Shown here one piece after another: positions 7,782 through 15,827 of a DNA stretch of 42,048 nt. Made by a program: the position numbers and the translations under genes. Within the stretch, counting starts at the first letter, position 1. Every line of letters starts with the position of its first letter. This DNA comes from an uncultured Campylobacter sp. (lineage in GTDB: Bacteria > Campylobacterota > Campylobacteria > Campylobacterales > Campylobacteraceae), in contig NZ_CALIMS010000046.1 of assembly GCF_938045345.1 (NCBI RefSeq), positions 1 through 42,048 on the forward strand, written 5' to 3'. Below the pieces are notes generated by a model. That model was not told the DNA's origin. It was given only the letters and a program-made list of their open reading frames with translations, and did no database searches.

Positions 7782-8442
7782 ATAAATTTTTGATCACGTC
7801 CTTGCCGATCTTGCGGCGCAGCTCTTTGACGATCGCCTTGATCGCCTCCTTGCTGGGCTGCTCGAACTCCCACATGTAGTCGAATAGCTGCTCGTAGGTT
7901 ACGGTTTGATTTTTGCGCGCTAAGAAGTACTCCAAAAGCTTGCTCTCGCTTTTGGAGAGGTGACAGGCGCTGTCTTTGACGTAGATGATCTTTTTGGCAA
8001 AATCATATTTCAGCTCATCGTTTATACTCAATATCGGCGTGTGATTTATCAGCTCCGCAGCGACGTCTTGCAGCGCCTTTATAAAGGCGTTTTTGTCGTA
8101 CGGCTTAGGCAGATACCTAGTGATCTTAAGCTCCACCGCCCGCCACAGATACTCCTGCTCGGTGTGGCTCGAAAGGATCACGATCGGCACCGAGATGCCG
8201 GCAGCACGGATCTTTTTAACGACCTCTAGCCCGTCCATATGCGGCACACCGATATCAAAAACCAGTGCGTCGTACGAACCGCTCATCGCCTCATCAAGCG
8301 CCTCCAACCCGTCCTTAACCCCCACTACTTCGCCGAAAAACAGCTGCAGCGATTCGATTATATTTTTTAAAATCCCGGGCTCATCCTCTAGGCAAAGAAC
8401 CCTTTTATTGGACAAAACATCCAATAATTCGTAATCTTGCAT
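7753..8442 (-). CDS. mccR: OmpR-family response regulator (MccR-like)
   Basis: 229 residues. The receiver domain (about 14-125) has acidic residues LEDE at 18-21, phospho-acceptor Asp63 (VFDIG), Thr/Ser switch region VILSSHTE and Lys113 in LPKPYDK. The C-terminal winged helix (about 148-229) ends GYLFEV. It should bind DNA as a dimer when phosphorylated by the adjacent kinase. Candidate targets in this window are the tandem repeats in front of mccA (3291-3311). It is first in a minus-strand pair with the kinase and is followed, past the importer cassette, by mccA. The family is certain; mccA control is inferred from context and from Wolinella, where an mcc-linked two-component system regulates sulfite respiration. 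Confidence 0.87.
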   Translation of the reverse strand: MQDYELLDVLSNKRVLCLEDEPGILKNIIESLQLFFGEVVGVKDGLEALDEAMSGSYDALVFDIGVPHMDGLEVVKKIRAAGISVPIVILSSHTEQEYLWRAVELKITRYLPKPYDKNAFIKALQDVAAELINHTPILSINDELKYDFAKKIIYVKDSACHLSKSESKLLEYFLARKNQTVTYEQLFDYMWEFEQPSKEAIKAIVKELRRKIGKDVIKNLYAVGYLFEV

Positions 8443-8508
8443 ACTCTATCCGCCTCCAAGTTTAGCGCATTTCATTCTTAATCGTCTCTTAAAATATAAC
8501 TCGCTTAA

Positions 8509-8514
8509 ATTATA
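8509..8514 (-). promoter_or_regulatory. -10 box for mccR-mccS
   Basis: Minus-strand TATAAT about 67 bp upstream of the regulator start. A TTAACG-like -35 would lie about 20 bp further upstream (8535-8540), longer than ideal, so only the -10 is supported. Confidence 0.5.
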
Positions 8515-8667
8515 TAAATTTAGCATTAAACTAACGTTAAAAAATATACCAAAGCGGTTTGCACACCAATTTAGACCTCAAACCGCATATGTGCGAGCTT
8601 TGTGCCTGCATAAGTTGGATAAAAATATCACAAGAACATAAAAAGGCGGGGCGATAAGCTTGATATT

Positions 8668-8712
8668 AAATTTTACCGCCTCGCAGGCGGTATATGAAAG
8701 GCGGTAAAATTT
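8668..8712. repeat. Inverted repeat with mutually exclusive stems
   Basis: A perfect 14-bp inverted repeat (8668-8681 with 8699-8712) shares its inner arm with a second short hairpin, CCGCCT-CGC-AGGCGG at 8676-8690. The two cannot form at once. A third AGGCGG lies at 8644-8649. It could be the terminator of the minus-strand gene at 8834-9439 or a conformational switch; the missing U-tract argues against a simple terminator. Confidence 0.55.
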
Positions 8713-8833
8713 TATTTGAGAGGTGCTTGCATATGCATTTCGCAGACAAAGGCAATCAAATCATAAAGATCTATCAGCTCCGCAGCTCGGCGGAATAGAA
8801 TTCAAAATTTAGCCCAAGCCGGGCATGCTAAAG

Positions 8834-9439
8834 TTAATGTGAATGCTCCATCTTTGAGTGATCCATGCCGCCATGATCCATATTCTCCATCGAGCCATGA
8901 TTCATATGCGAATGATCCATCCCCTCCATCGAACCCATATCGTGGCTCATCCCACTCATCGAGCCATGATCCATCATAGAATGTTCCATGCCGCTCATGC
9001 CTGGATCGGTCATTCCAAAAATCATCGCGACGTGTCCTAGCACCAAAAATACAATCAGCGCCAAGAAATGAAATTTAAGCCTAGCTCTAAATTCCGCTCC
9101 TTTTGCGATAACTCCGAGCTCCAAAAGTAGCAGCACTAGCGCAGGCAGCGCCGCTGCTACGTATGCCGCCAAAGCTAAAGCGTCCGCAGCGCCACGCAAA
9201 TGAATAGCGGGCAAAATTTTAACCGCTACGTAAATGATTAATATCGTAAAATAAGCGCCGAGAATGATGCTAAGGCATTTATTGATTTTTAGTGCCAAAG
9301 AGCCCTCCTTCGCGCGGTACAAGCTAAAAAATTCGCTCGCTACTATCGCTTCTGCTAAGCCCATCGGCACCGCCATAAATAAAATCAAATTCCACGGCTG
9401 ATTTGCCATCAAAAGTTCCATGTAATTCGTCATTGCCAT
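8834..9439 (-). CDS. Polytopic membrane protein with Met/His/Asp-rich C-terminal tail (unknown)
   Basis: 201 residues. The first about 145 residues form four hydrophobic segments (about 15-35, 48-73, 84-110 and 122-143). From about residue 148 to the end the chain is a repetitive Met-His-Asp-Gly-Ser tail with recurring MDHS, MDHG and MSGM units and no other domain. Such tails bind soft or borderline metals (copper, silver, nickel) in other proteins, so metal handling is a fair hypothesis. No family function is known to me. The ATG at 9439 has an AAGGAG ribosome site seven bases upstream. It is a single gene, facing the same way as the mcc regulators. Confidence 0.8.
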   Translation of the reverse strand: MAMTNYMELLMANQPWNLILFMAVPMGLAEAIVASEFFSLYRAKEGSLALKINKCLSIILGAYFTILIIYVAVKILPAIHLRGAADALALAAYVAAALPALVLLLLELGVIAKGAEFRARLKFHFLALIVFLVLGHVAMIFGMTDPGMSGMEHSMMDHGSMSGMSHDMGSMEGMDHSHMNHGSMENMDHGGMDHSKMEHSH

Positions 9440-9752
9440 GTTTTCTCCTTATTTTGGTTTAAAGGGCGCAATTATAGCGGCTTTCGGTAAAAAATTTTAA
9501 AACAATAGATAAGATTAAGTGCGCCTTTAATCTTATCTTTCCGTAAAACGATTTGGGCTGCGTCTTAAAACTCGCTCACAAATATTAAATTTTAATCTCG
9601 CCTCGCACGCCGCCTCTTCGTATCTAACGTGAAATTTAGAAAATTTATATTTGCAGATGCAGCTGCATTAAATTTAGCCAAAACGCTTTAAATTCCGTAA
9701 AATTTCAGTTTTGTAAAGATAAAATTACGACATTTTTTAAAAAGGATTTAAA
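9440..9752. other. Intergenic region with an 11-bp inverted repeat
   Basis: 313 bp between divergent genes. The only structure seen is the perfect inverted repeat at 9507-9538 (AGATAAGATTA, ten-base loop, complementary arm), 68 bp upstream of the membrane-protein start. It may be a hairpin in the 5' leader or an operator. Confidence 0.5.
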
Positions 9753-9971
9753 ATGAAAAACACCCTCTTGTTCGCCTGCGCGGCATTATTTATATGCGCT
9801 TGCTCCGCTCCAGAGCATCCAAAGCCAGGCGTTTCGCATTGCAGCGAGCCCAAAATGGACGAGGCGTCACATCAGATGATTCAAATTTGCGGCGAAAGCG
9901 AGGATCCGCAAATCGAAAATATGCAGTGCAACGAAAACGGACTTTGCTTCGGCACCGCAAAAATCAGATAG
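9753..9971 (+). CDS. Small cysteine-rich lipoprotein (unknown)
   Basis: 72 residues. A hydrophobic signal ends in the lipobox-like ICAC with lipidated Cys at about 17. The mature part is short and polar and carries five more cysteines (HCSEP, QICGE, MQCNENGLCFG), suggesting disulfides or metal binding in the envelope. The ATG follows AAAAAGGATTTAAA. No homologous family is recognised. It stands alone between the membrane-protein gene and a long gene-free stretch. An overlapping frame at 9794-10000 is rejected because it lacks a ribosome site and a sensible composition. Confidence 0.7.
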   Translation: MKNTLLFACAALFICACSAPEHPKPGVSHCSEPKMDEASHQMIQICGESEDPQIENMQCNENGLCFGTAKIR

Positions 9972-11179
9972 CCGAAGCGTCTTGCGGGTGCCAGCGCTAA
10001 ATTTAACTATTTTAAAGCCGAAACCGAACGCCCGCAAGCGTTCTAGGCCACGCTTTAAAATTTCGCCCGCAATTTAAATTTAGACCCGCTTCACGCGCTG
10101 ATGCATTTTATCTATCTTATTTTAGCTACGCTCGCCGATTGATCGAGCTGCTCTTGGCGCGTAATTAGGATTTAAAAGTAAGCGCGGCTCACATTTCATA
10201 AGTTTAAAATTTTAAAGCGGCATGCAATTTAAAATTTCAGGTCTCTCAAATGCTAGCCGGTGCAAAATTTCGCGCAAGCTCAAAATCCGCGCCAGGCAAT
10301 TTTGTGCCGCTGCAAAATTTCTAGACCACAACTCCGCTCGGTAGAATTTTTTGGCGGTGCAGATGGAGGCGCAAAATCTGTGCCACGCAACCTTGCACGG
10401 ATCACACCCGCCCAAATTCCTATGCCGCACGCCGAGACTCATAATCTAATCTCGCTACAAGATCGCTTGCGAAATAGTACAACATCCTTGGTCGCATAGC
10501 GCAACCTTGCTCACTGCGTGGTCGAGATCCATAGCTGTAGTGCAAAATGGCGCAAAATTCTTTGCCGTGCGGTAGGAGTTCTCAGAGCAAAAAAAGGCGC
10601 GGTATCCTCTACCGACGGTGCAAGTTTACAATCTAGCTCACGCCTTAGAATTCTGTCTCAAACTCATTGCTTAAAATTTCGTCTAAAAAAATCGCGTATG
10701 AGAAATTCCGCTTTATCTTTACGGCTTAAAATTTCGTATGGATCGCACCGAGCAAAATCTCGTCACTGCGCGACGTAATCTTAAAATTTCAGCGGTGAGC
10801 TCGTAGCGATATTAAATTATGCTTCATTATTACGACTTAAATTCTATCATAAGCCCGCAGATTTAAAATTTTACTTCAAACGACGCCGTAAAATTTCTAC
10901 CCTTGCCTAGGCACATATCTCTCGGTGCCTGCGCCGCTCGCACTTAGCGGTGACGCTATATCTTTGCCGATAGCAATCCTCGCACAGGGCGCCTGCCACA
11001 GCGCGTAGAAAACAAAGCGCGCCTCTTGCATAATCGTAGCCTCTAAAAAATTTTAAGCGACCGCAAAATTTTAAAATTTAAAAGCAGCCTTCGATTAAGC
11101 CGATTTTTATAAATTTGGATTTGCTTTGTAGCAGCGCAATCTGGTGAGCAAGGCGCAACTATAAGTTACGCAGCTAGCT
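9972..11179. other. 1.2-kb gene-free region rich in RAATTY words
   Basis: No credible gene on either strand. The open frames here lack ribosome sites and have low-complexity Arg/Cys/Ser translations. The sequence is a patchwork of GC-rich pieces joined by AAATTT/AAATTC/GAATTT words; I count about 16 RAATTY sites between 10200 and 10900. A decayed gene cannot be excluded, but no recognisable remnant is visible. Confidence 0.6.
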
Positions 11180-11596
11180 TTACGTCAGCTGCTTAAACAT
11201 TTCGATCTGCTCCTTCGTAAGCTCGATCAAATCATCGTTTGCGTATTTAAGCGATGTCTCCAGGCTTGCGATGAGCTCCTTACGGACGAAGCTCACGCTA
11301 AAAAGCGTCGCCCAAAATCGCGCTCCGCTGCCCGTGCTCGGATCTTCCAAGACCGCTCTAATCGCAGCTACCGCAGCAGCATCGTCCGCCGCACCTAGCA
11401 CCTCGTCCACGAGCGGATATTCACCTGCGCCGTCGCCCTCGTTTAGCGAGCGCAAAAGCGGCTCAAGCGCCTCGTCGCAGGGATTATCACGCAAAAACTC
11501 CCGTACCGCGCGAAACTCTGCCACAAGCTGATCTGAAAGCTGCGCAGGCATCGGCTGATGAAGTCTCAAAAAGTCTAATGCCGTTTGCTTGTCCAT
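11180..11596 (-). CDS. Small helical cytosolic protein (unknown, HEAT-like)
   Basis: 138 residues with no signal or membrane segment, and mostly acidic amphipathic helices. The central part (YPLVDEVLGAADDAAAVAAI then GARFWATLFSV and LIASLETSLKYANDDLIEL) reads like paired helices of a HEAT-type repeat. The ATG at 11596 follows AAAAGGAATTGT, a good ribosome site. It stands alone, upstream of gene-free DNA and downstream of (behind) the haoA terminator. I do not recognise a function. Codon use matches neighbouring genes, so it is probably a real gene. Confidence 0.7.
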   Translation of the reverse strand: MDKQTALDFLRLHQPMPAQLSDQLVAEFRAVREFLRDNPCDEALEPLLRSLNEGDGAGEYPLVDEVLGAADDAAAVAAIRAVLEDPSTGSGARFWATLFSVSFVRKELIASLETSLKYANDDLIELTKEQIEMFKQLT

Positions 11597-11790
11597 ACAA
11601 TTCCTTTTAAATGATATGCGCGATTGTAGCTAATTTTGGATTGCAAAGAGATAAATTTACTCTAATTTATCAGCTACTTCCGTCATAAATTCTCAATAAT
11701 CTTAAATAATTAGACAGTGGTTTTTAGGGACGATTTTTGATGGCTTTGCGGATTACAAAATAAAATTCTAAAATTTTGTGCAAATAAAAA

Positions 11791-11815
11791 AAGCCCCCGC
11801 GGACTGCGGGGGCTT
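11791..11815 (-). terminator. Rho-independent terminator of haoCA
   Basis: Perfect 10-bp stem AAGCCCCCGC / GCGGGGGCTT with a five-base loop, followed on the minus strand by a T-rich run (TTTTTATTTG). It lies about 50 bp after the haoA stop. Confidence 0.92.
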
Positions 11816-11863
11816 ATAAGCTTGATCTGTTTAGTCTGGCAGAATTTGGCAGACTAAAAAGGA

Positions 11864-13264
11864 TTATTCCTCGATCTTGCCGGTTTTGATGCGGCGCTCG
11901 TAGATTTCGCGCATCTCTCTGATGTCATTTTTGACCTCGAATACGCCGTGCCAATGCGAATAATCAGGTCCGCCCATTAGCGCGCCTTGGCGCATTCTGC
12001 GACCCTCGTGGTGCCATGAAACATAGTAGATTCGCTGGAACGCATCCGCCCAAGGATCGTCTTTTAGAAGTTTCTTTTCCTTAAGCTCTTTTAGCATCTT
12101 AGTCGCTTCGTCGTTGTAAACGTTATATAGAAGTACCTGCTTATCGCCCATCTCGAAGAAATTATTCGTGTGGGTCTTGGCGTGGCATTCTTTGCAGACT
12201 TGCTTCATCTCCGCGCGCGCCGCCTCAGGACCGTTTAGGTTACCCGCCAAAGGATTGCCGACATTTAGTTTGCCGGTATTTAAAAACTCGCTTACCGCGG
12301 TCTCATTACCGCCGGTGCGTAGATTGCTCTTAGGCTGCCACAAATTCCACTTCAAGCGTTGAGATACGTTGTGAGTGGAGTTTAGATCGCCCACACCGCC
12401 GCTCATATGGCAGGTCGCACATGTAGGAGCGCGGTAGTCAGGAACCGCCCAAGTACCAGGAGCACTATCGAATTTCCACTCATTGCCTTCAGCGTTAAAT
12501 ACGTGTCCGTGCATTGAGTTATTGTAAATTTCGATATCCGGATGATCAGGTCCTAAGTGGCAAGATGCGCAAGCGGCAGGCTTACGAGCTTCGGCGATCG
12601 AAAATTTATGACCCGAGTGGCATGATTTGCATCCGCCTACGCTACCGTCCGGATAAACCGTACCGATGCCGTAAACGGGCCAGGTCTCTTTGGTAGGCTT
12701 GTTATGCTCATCCATTTTAACGACGCTACCGTGGCATTGAGAGCAGCCGGTAATATCAGGTGCATGTTTAAGATCAGGGATATCACGTCCTTCGTAGTGA
12801 TACATTAGATCAACTATTCCTTTGTTGGCTTGCATTTGCATAGCGCCTCTTGCGTGACCGCTGTTTTCAAACTCTTTAACCTCGTTGCTGTGGCATTTGG
12901 CACAGGTTTTTGGGCTAACTAGCACCGAAATATGATTGTCTGTGTCTTTCGGATGCGGCTCTTTAGCTGCCATAGGGCTATCTGCTGGCTGCGAGTGGCA
13001 GTCGGTACAGCTAACGCCTACGTGAGCGTGGCGGCTCATCTTCCAATCCGCAACGACGCCCGGAGTTTTTTCGGCATGGCACTCGACGCAGCGTCTAGCT
13101 AGCGGCGTAAGCTGCCTATTTACCTTTAAATTCTTCGTAAGACTAACGTTTACAGAATTGCTTACGTTCGCGTCCGACGCGGACATATTCGCATGCTGCG
13201 CGGGCATTTCTGCGAATGCAAACGATGCGATACAGGCTATTAAAATAGCGACTTTTTTTAGCAT
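11864..13264 (-). CDS. haoA: Octahaem cytochrome of the hydroxylamine oxidoreductase family (epsilon-Hao)
   Basis: 466 residues with a signal peptide (1-18) and eight CXXCH motifs in order: CVECH (59-63), CTDCH, CAKCH, CSQCH, CKSCH, CASCH, CATCH, CKECH. The C-terminal region has the HAO-family block SWHHEGRRMRQGALMGGPDY followed by WHG. Epsilonproteobacterial members differ from ammonia-oxidiser HAO and are thought to work reductively on nitrite or hydroxylamine in the periplasm. It follows haoC by 10 bp and ends at a strong terminator. Assignment to the HAO rather than NrfA family rests on eight haems and the absence of a CXXCK site. Reaction direction cannot be read from the sequence. Confidence 0.88.
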   Translation of the reverse strand: MLKKVAILIACIASFAFAEMPAQHANMSASDANVSNSVNVSLTKNLKVNRQLTPLARRCVECHAEKTPGVVADWKMSRHAHVGVSCTDCHSQPADSPMAAKEPHPKDTDNHISVLVSPKTCAKCHSNEVKEFENSGHARGAMQMQANKGIVDLMYHYEGRDIPDLKHAPDITGCSQCHGSVVKMDEHNKPTKETWPVYGIGTVYPDGSVGGCKSCHSGHKFSIAEARKPAACASCHLGPDHPDIEIYNNSMHGHVFNAEGNEWKFDSAPGTWAVPDYRAPTCATCHMSGGVGDLNSTHNVSQRLKWNLWQPKSNLRTGGNETAVSEFLNTGKLNVGNPLAGNLNGPEAARAEMKQVCKECHAKTHTNNFFEMGDKQVLLYNVYNDEATKMLKELKEKKLLKDDPWADAFQRIYYVSWHHEGRRMRQGALMGGPDYSHWHGVFEVKNDIREMREIYERRIKTGKIEE

Positions 13265-13274
13265 TGCTTCTCCT

Positions 13275-13832
13275 TTACTTGGTTTTGTTATTTTCTTGGT
13301 TGTATTTATCCCAATATTTGGTGATTTCGATGCCTAAATTTTTATGACCGACGTTTTCGTGGCACTGCACGCAGGTTTTGCCGGTAGTGCCCGCGAAATA
13401 ATCCCTATGCGCGAGCCAGGCTTTATTTACTTGATTATTCTGCTCTTTTAAATTTCGATGGCAGCTTAGACAGCCGCTTTCATAAACGAAATGATTTCGC
13501 TCCTTACGTTTTTCTTGCCAGTCGATCTTATCTGCGTCGGTAAAGACCGTCTTGTAGACATCATTTGCAGAGGTTAGAGCCTTGGTCCAAAGATACATAA
13601 AGGTATTTTCATGAGAGACGTGACAGGCGACGCAATCAGCTTTGAAGCCTTGCGGGTTATTGCCGCCATGAACGTCATTGTGAAAGGCGTTTGCCATCGG
13701 CTGCATCGTATGACAGGATACGCAGAATTTATCGGTGCCCGTAAGGTGAACCATCTCCGCAATCCCAAGAGAAAGTATCATTCCTATAAGCACACAAGCG
13801 CCCACGAGCAGCACAAGAGTTTTCTTTTTCAT
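13275..13832 (-). CDS. haoC: NapC/NrfH-family tetrahaem quinol dehydrogenase (HaoC)
   Basis: 185 residues. One N-terminal membrane anchor (about 6-25) is followed by four CXXCH sites: CVSCH (37-41), CVACH, CLSCH and CVQCH. This is the NapC/NrfH pattern of menaquinol-oxidising cytochromes that pass electrons to a periplasmic partner. It sits directly in front of haoA in the same operon, the arrangement known for Campylobacter HaoC-HaoA, so HaoA is the expected acceptor. The upstream region holds a minus-strand TATAAT about 65 bp away. NrfH is the main alternative name, but the partner gene is not NrfA. Confidence 0.87.
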   Translation of the reverse strand: MKKKTLVLLVGACVLIGMILSLGIAEMVHLTGTDKFCVSCHTMQPMANAFHNDVHGGNNPQGFKADCVACHVSHENTFMYLWTKALTSANDVYKTVFTDADKIDWQEKRKERNHFVYESGCLSCHRNLKEQNNQVNKAWLAHRDYFAGTTGKTCVQCHENVGHKNLGIEITKYWDKYNQENNKTK

Positions 13833-13970
13833 AGGTTTCCTTGATTTTAAAATTTCTTCGCAAAATTTTTAGTATTTGATAATTCGAAAAGTGGTATTTT
13901 ATTATAAAAAGATTAAAAGCCGCTTATTTTCTAACCTTTTGTTAAAATTTATTAAATGAAGATAAAATTT

Positions 13971-13990
13971 TAAACTAAGTTTTTAGTTTA
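13971..13990. promoter_or_regulatory. Operator-like inverted repeat at the fumarase promoter
   Basis: Perfect 8-bp arms TAAACTAA and TTAGTTTA with a four-base spacer, immediately before the -10 TATAAT at 13997-14002. Centred near -28.5 relative to the predicted start, it would cover the core promoter, which suits a repressor. The binding protein is unknown. Confidence 0.55.
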
Positions 13991-13996
13991 ACGGAA

Positions 13997-14002
13997 TATA
14001 AT
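13997..14002 (+). promoter_or_regulatory. -10 box for the fumarase operon
   Basis: TATAAT 30 bp upstream of the start codon at 14032, just after the inverted repeat at 13971-13990. Confidence 0.6.
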
Positions 14003-14031
14003 CCATTAAAATTTCAATACAAGGAGAGATC

Positions 14032-14877
14032 ATGAAAACGATCCAAGCGGCTGAGATTACAAAAGTAGTCAGCGAGCTTTGCAAAAAAGCCTGTTATCAC
14101 GTCACGCCAGATATGCGCGCGGCATTTGAGAAAGCGCGCGAGAACGAGACTTCACCTATCGGCAAAGATATCTTAGGCAAGCTCTTGCAAAATGCCGATT
14201 TGGCGGCGAAAGAGGTCGCGCCGATCTGCCAAGATACCGGTATGACGGTGGTTTTTGTCGAACTCGGTCAGGATGTACATATCGAGGGCGGATATCTGGA
14301 GGATGCTATCAACGCAGGCGTCGCGGACGGCTACGTAGGCGGCTACCTACGTAAATCCGTGGTCGCAGAGCCGCTTTTTGAACGCAAAAACACCACAAAC
14401 AATACTCCTGCGGTCATCAATACCCGCATCATCCCCGGCGACAAGCTTAAGATTAAAGTAGCTCCTAAGGGCTTCGGTAGCGAAAACAAATCGGTACTAA
14501 AAATGCTCGTTCCCGCAGACGGCATCGAGGGGGTAAAAAAAGTATTTTTAGAGGCTGTTAAATACGCTGGTCCTAACGCTTGCCCTCCTATGGTCGTAGG
14601 CGTCGGTATCGGCGGCACGATGGATAAGGCGGCGCTTTTGGCCAAGCAAGCCGCGGTTCGCTCGATCGACAGCAGAAATCCCGACGAGCGCTACGCCAAG
14701 CTAGAGGATGAGCTACTGGAGATGGCGCGCGCTACGGGCGTCGGTCCGCAGGGTCTGGGCGGCATAAATACCGCCGTTAAGGTAAATGTAGAGTGGTATC
14801 CGACCCACATAGCGGGGCTTCCGGTCGCCGTTAATATCAACTGCCACGCGGCTCGCCATGCCGACGCTGAACTATAA
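14032..14877 (+). CDS. Fe-S fumarate hydratase, alpha subunit (class I, two-subunit type)
   Basis: 281 residues matching the alpha component of class I fumarase/L-tartrate dehydratase. The three cluster cysteines are visible in APICQDTG (about 82), PNACPPMVVG (about 184) and NINCHAARH (about 270). With the beta subunit it should interconvert fumarate and malate through an oxygen-labile [4Fe-4S] cluster in the cytoplasm. In this genus that feeds fumarate respiration and the partial TCA cycle. The ATG follows AAGGAGAG. The beta gene starts 10 bp after its stop. Tartrate dehydratase (TtdA) is the alternative, but no tartrate genes are nearby. Confidence 0.87.
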   Translation: MKTIQAAEITKVVSELCKKACYHVTPDMRAAFEKARENETSPIGKDILGKLLQNADLAAKEVAPICQDTGMTVVFVELGQDVHIEGGYLEDAINAGVADGYVGGYLRKSVVAEPLFERKNTTNNTPAVINTRIIPGDKLKIKVAPKGFGSENKSVLKMLVPADGIEGVKKVFLEAVKYAGPNACPPMVVGVGIGGTMDKAALLAKQAAVRSIDSRNPDERYAKLEDELLEMARATGVGPQGLGGINTAVKVNVEWYPTHIAGLPVAVNINCHAARHADAEL

Positions 14878-14887
14878 GGAGGAAATC

Positions 14888-15448
14888 ATGTCAGAAGTTA
14901 AAAGAATTACCGCACCTTTCGATAAAAGCGTAGTAAAAAGCCTAAAGGCGGGCGATAACGTCCTAATCAGCGGCACCATCATCGCAGCTCGCGATGCCGC
15001 GCACAAGGCTCTAACCGAAACCCTCGCTCGCGGCGAGAAGCTACCCGTAAATTTAGCGGGCGAGACGATATATTATCTGGGACCGACCCCTGCCAAACCG
15101 GGTCAGGCTATCGGTGCCGCAGGACCTACGACTAGCGGACGCATGGATAAATACACTCCGGCGATGATAAACGAAGTGGGCATCAACGGCATGATCGGCA
15201 AGGGCTACCGCAGCGACGCCGTAGTCGAAGCGATGAAAAAATCTGGTTGCGTCTATATGGTCGCTATCGGCGGAGCGGGCGCGCTGATTAGCCAAAGCAT
15301 CAAAAAATATGAAGTGCTGGCCTATCCAGAGCTCGGCCCCGAGGCGGTTGCGCGACTTACGGTCGAGGATTTCCCAGCTATCGTAGCGATCGACAGCGAG
15401 GGCAATAACTTCTACGAAGTCGGACAGGCGCCTTATAGAAAAATTTAA
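14888..15448 (+). CDS. Fe-S fumarate hydratase, beta subunit
   Basis: 186 residues from the ATG at 14888, which has a perfect AAGGAGG ribosome site. A longer reading frame begins at 14858 but overlaps the alpha gene and is less likely. Family features include ISGTIIAARDAAHK near residues 29-42, YYLGPTPAKPGQAIGAAGPT and a KGYRSDAVVEAM segment. It forms the C-terminal-type domain that completes the fumarase active site with the alpha subunit. No clear terminator follows. Confidence 0.87.
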   Translation: MSEVKRITAPFDKSVVKSLKAGDNVLISGTIIAARDAAHKALTETLARGEKLPVNLAGETIYYLGPTPAKPGQAIGAAGPTTSGRMDKYTPAMINEVGINGMIGKGYRSDAVVEAMKKSGCVYMVAIGGAGALISQSIKKYEVLAYPELGPEAVARLTVEDFPAIVAIDSEGNNFYEVGQAPYRKI

Positions 15449-15827
15449 ATTTTCTAGCGGCGTCCGCGCGGCGCTTTTTGCAGTGCGAGCGTTCGTAAAT
15501 TTATCGGCGTTCGCTCGGGCATCCTAAATTTCGCAGCATAATTTGCGGCGTTTATTCCGCGAAATTTTGCGGCTCGGCGCAGTGGAATTTTATAGCGAAA
15601 TTTAAATCGCGCCCGTAAAATTTTATCTCTTTTACGGCACGGAATTTTTAAAATTTCGTGCCGCTTAAATTTCTACCAAGATTCCGCCTTTGCTTCATTT
15701 AGACGATCCGCCGCTAAAATTTAACCATAAATTTACGCAAGTCTAAATTTTAAAATTTCGTCGCCGTTCCTAAGCGAATTTAAAGCCTGCAAGCGTCATA
15801 ATCGGATTTAAATTTTAGGAGGGGCGA
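15449..15827. other. Gene-free spacer, RAATTY-rich
   Basis: 379 bp with no gene. Dense AAATTT/GAATTT words, including an imperfect GCACGGAATTTTTAAAATTTCGTGC-like inverted repeat near 15638-15662 that may terminate the fumarase transcript. Confidence 0.5.

Larger units (their letters stand above)
8443..8833. other. Intergenic region with mccR promoter and inverted repeats
   Basis: 391 bp without a gene. It holds a minus-strand TATAAT (8514-8509) likely serving the regulator gene, and the paired AGGCGG-based stems annotated at 8668-8712. The remaining sequence shows nothing I recognise. Confidence 0.6.

Noticed and set aside
10212..10778. Three overlapping 76-86-codon frames in gene-free DNA
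   Set aside because: Low-complexity Arg/Cys/Ser translations, no ribosome site, and opposite strands competing for the same DNA.
13931..13945. CTAAC...GTTAA as an NssR-type box in the haoC/fum spacer
   Set aside because: The spacer between half-sites is five bases, not four, and the left half-site deviates from TTAAC.
14858..14887. Longer N-terminus for the fumarase beta subunit
   Set aside because: It overlaps the alpha gene, while the ATG at 14888 has a perfect AAGGAGG site.
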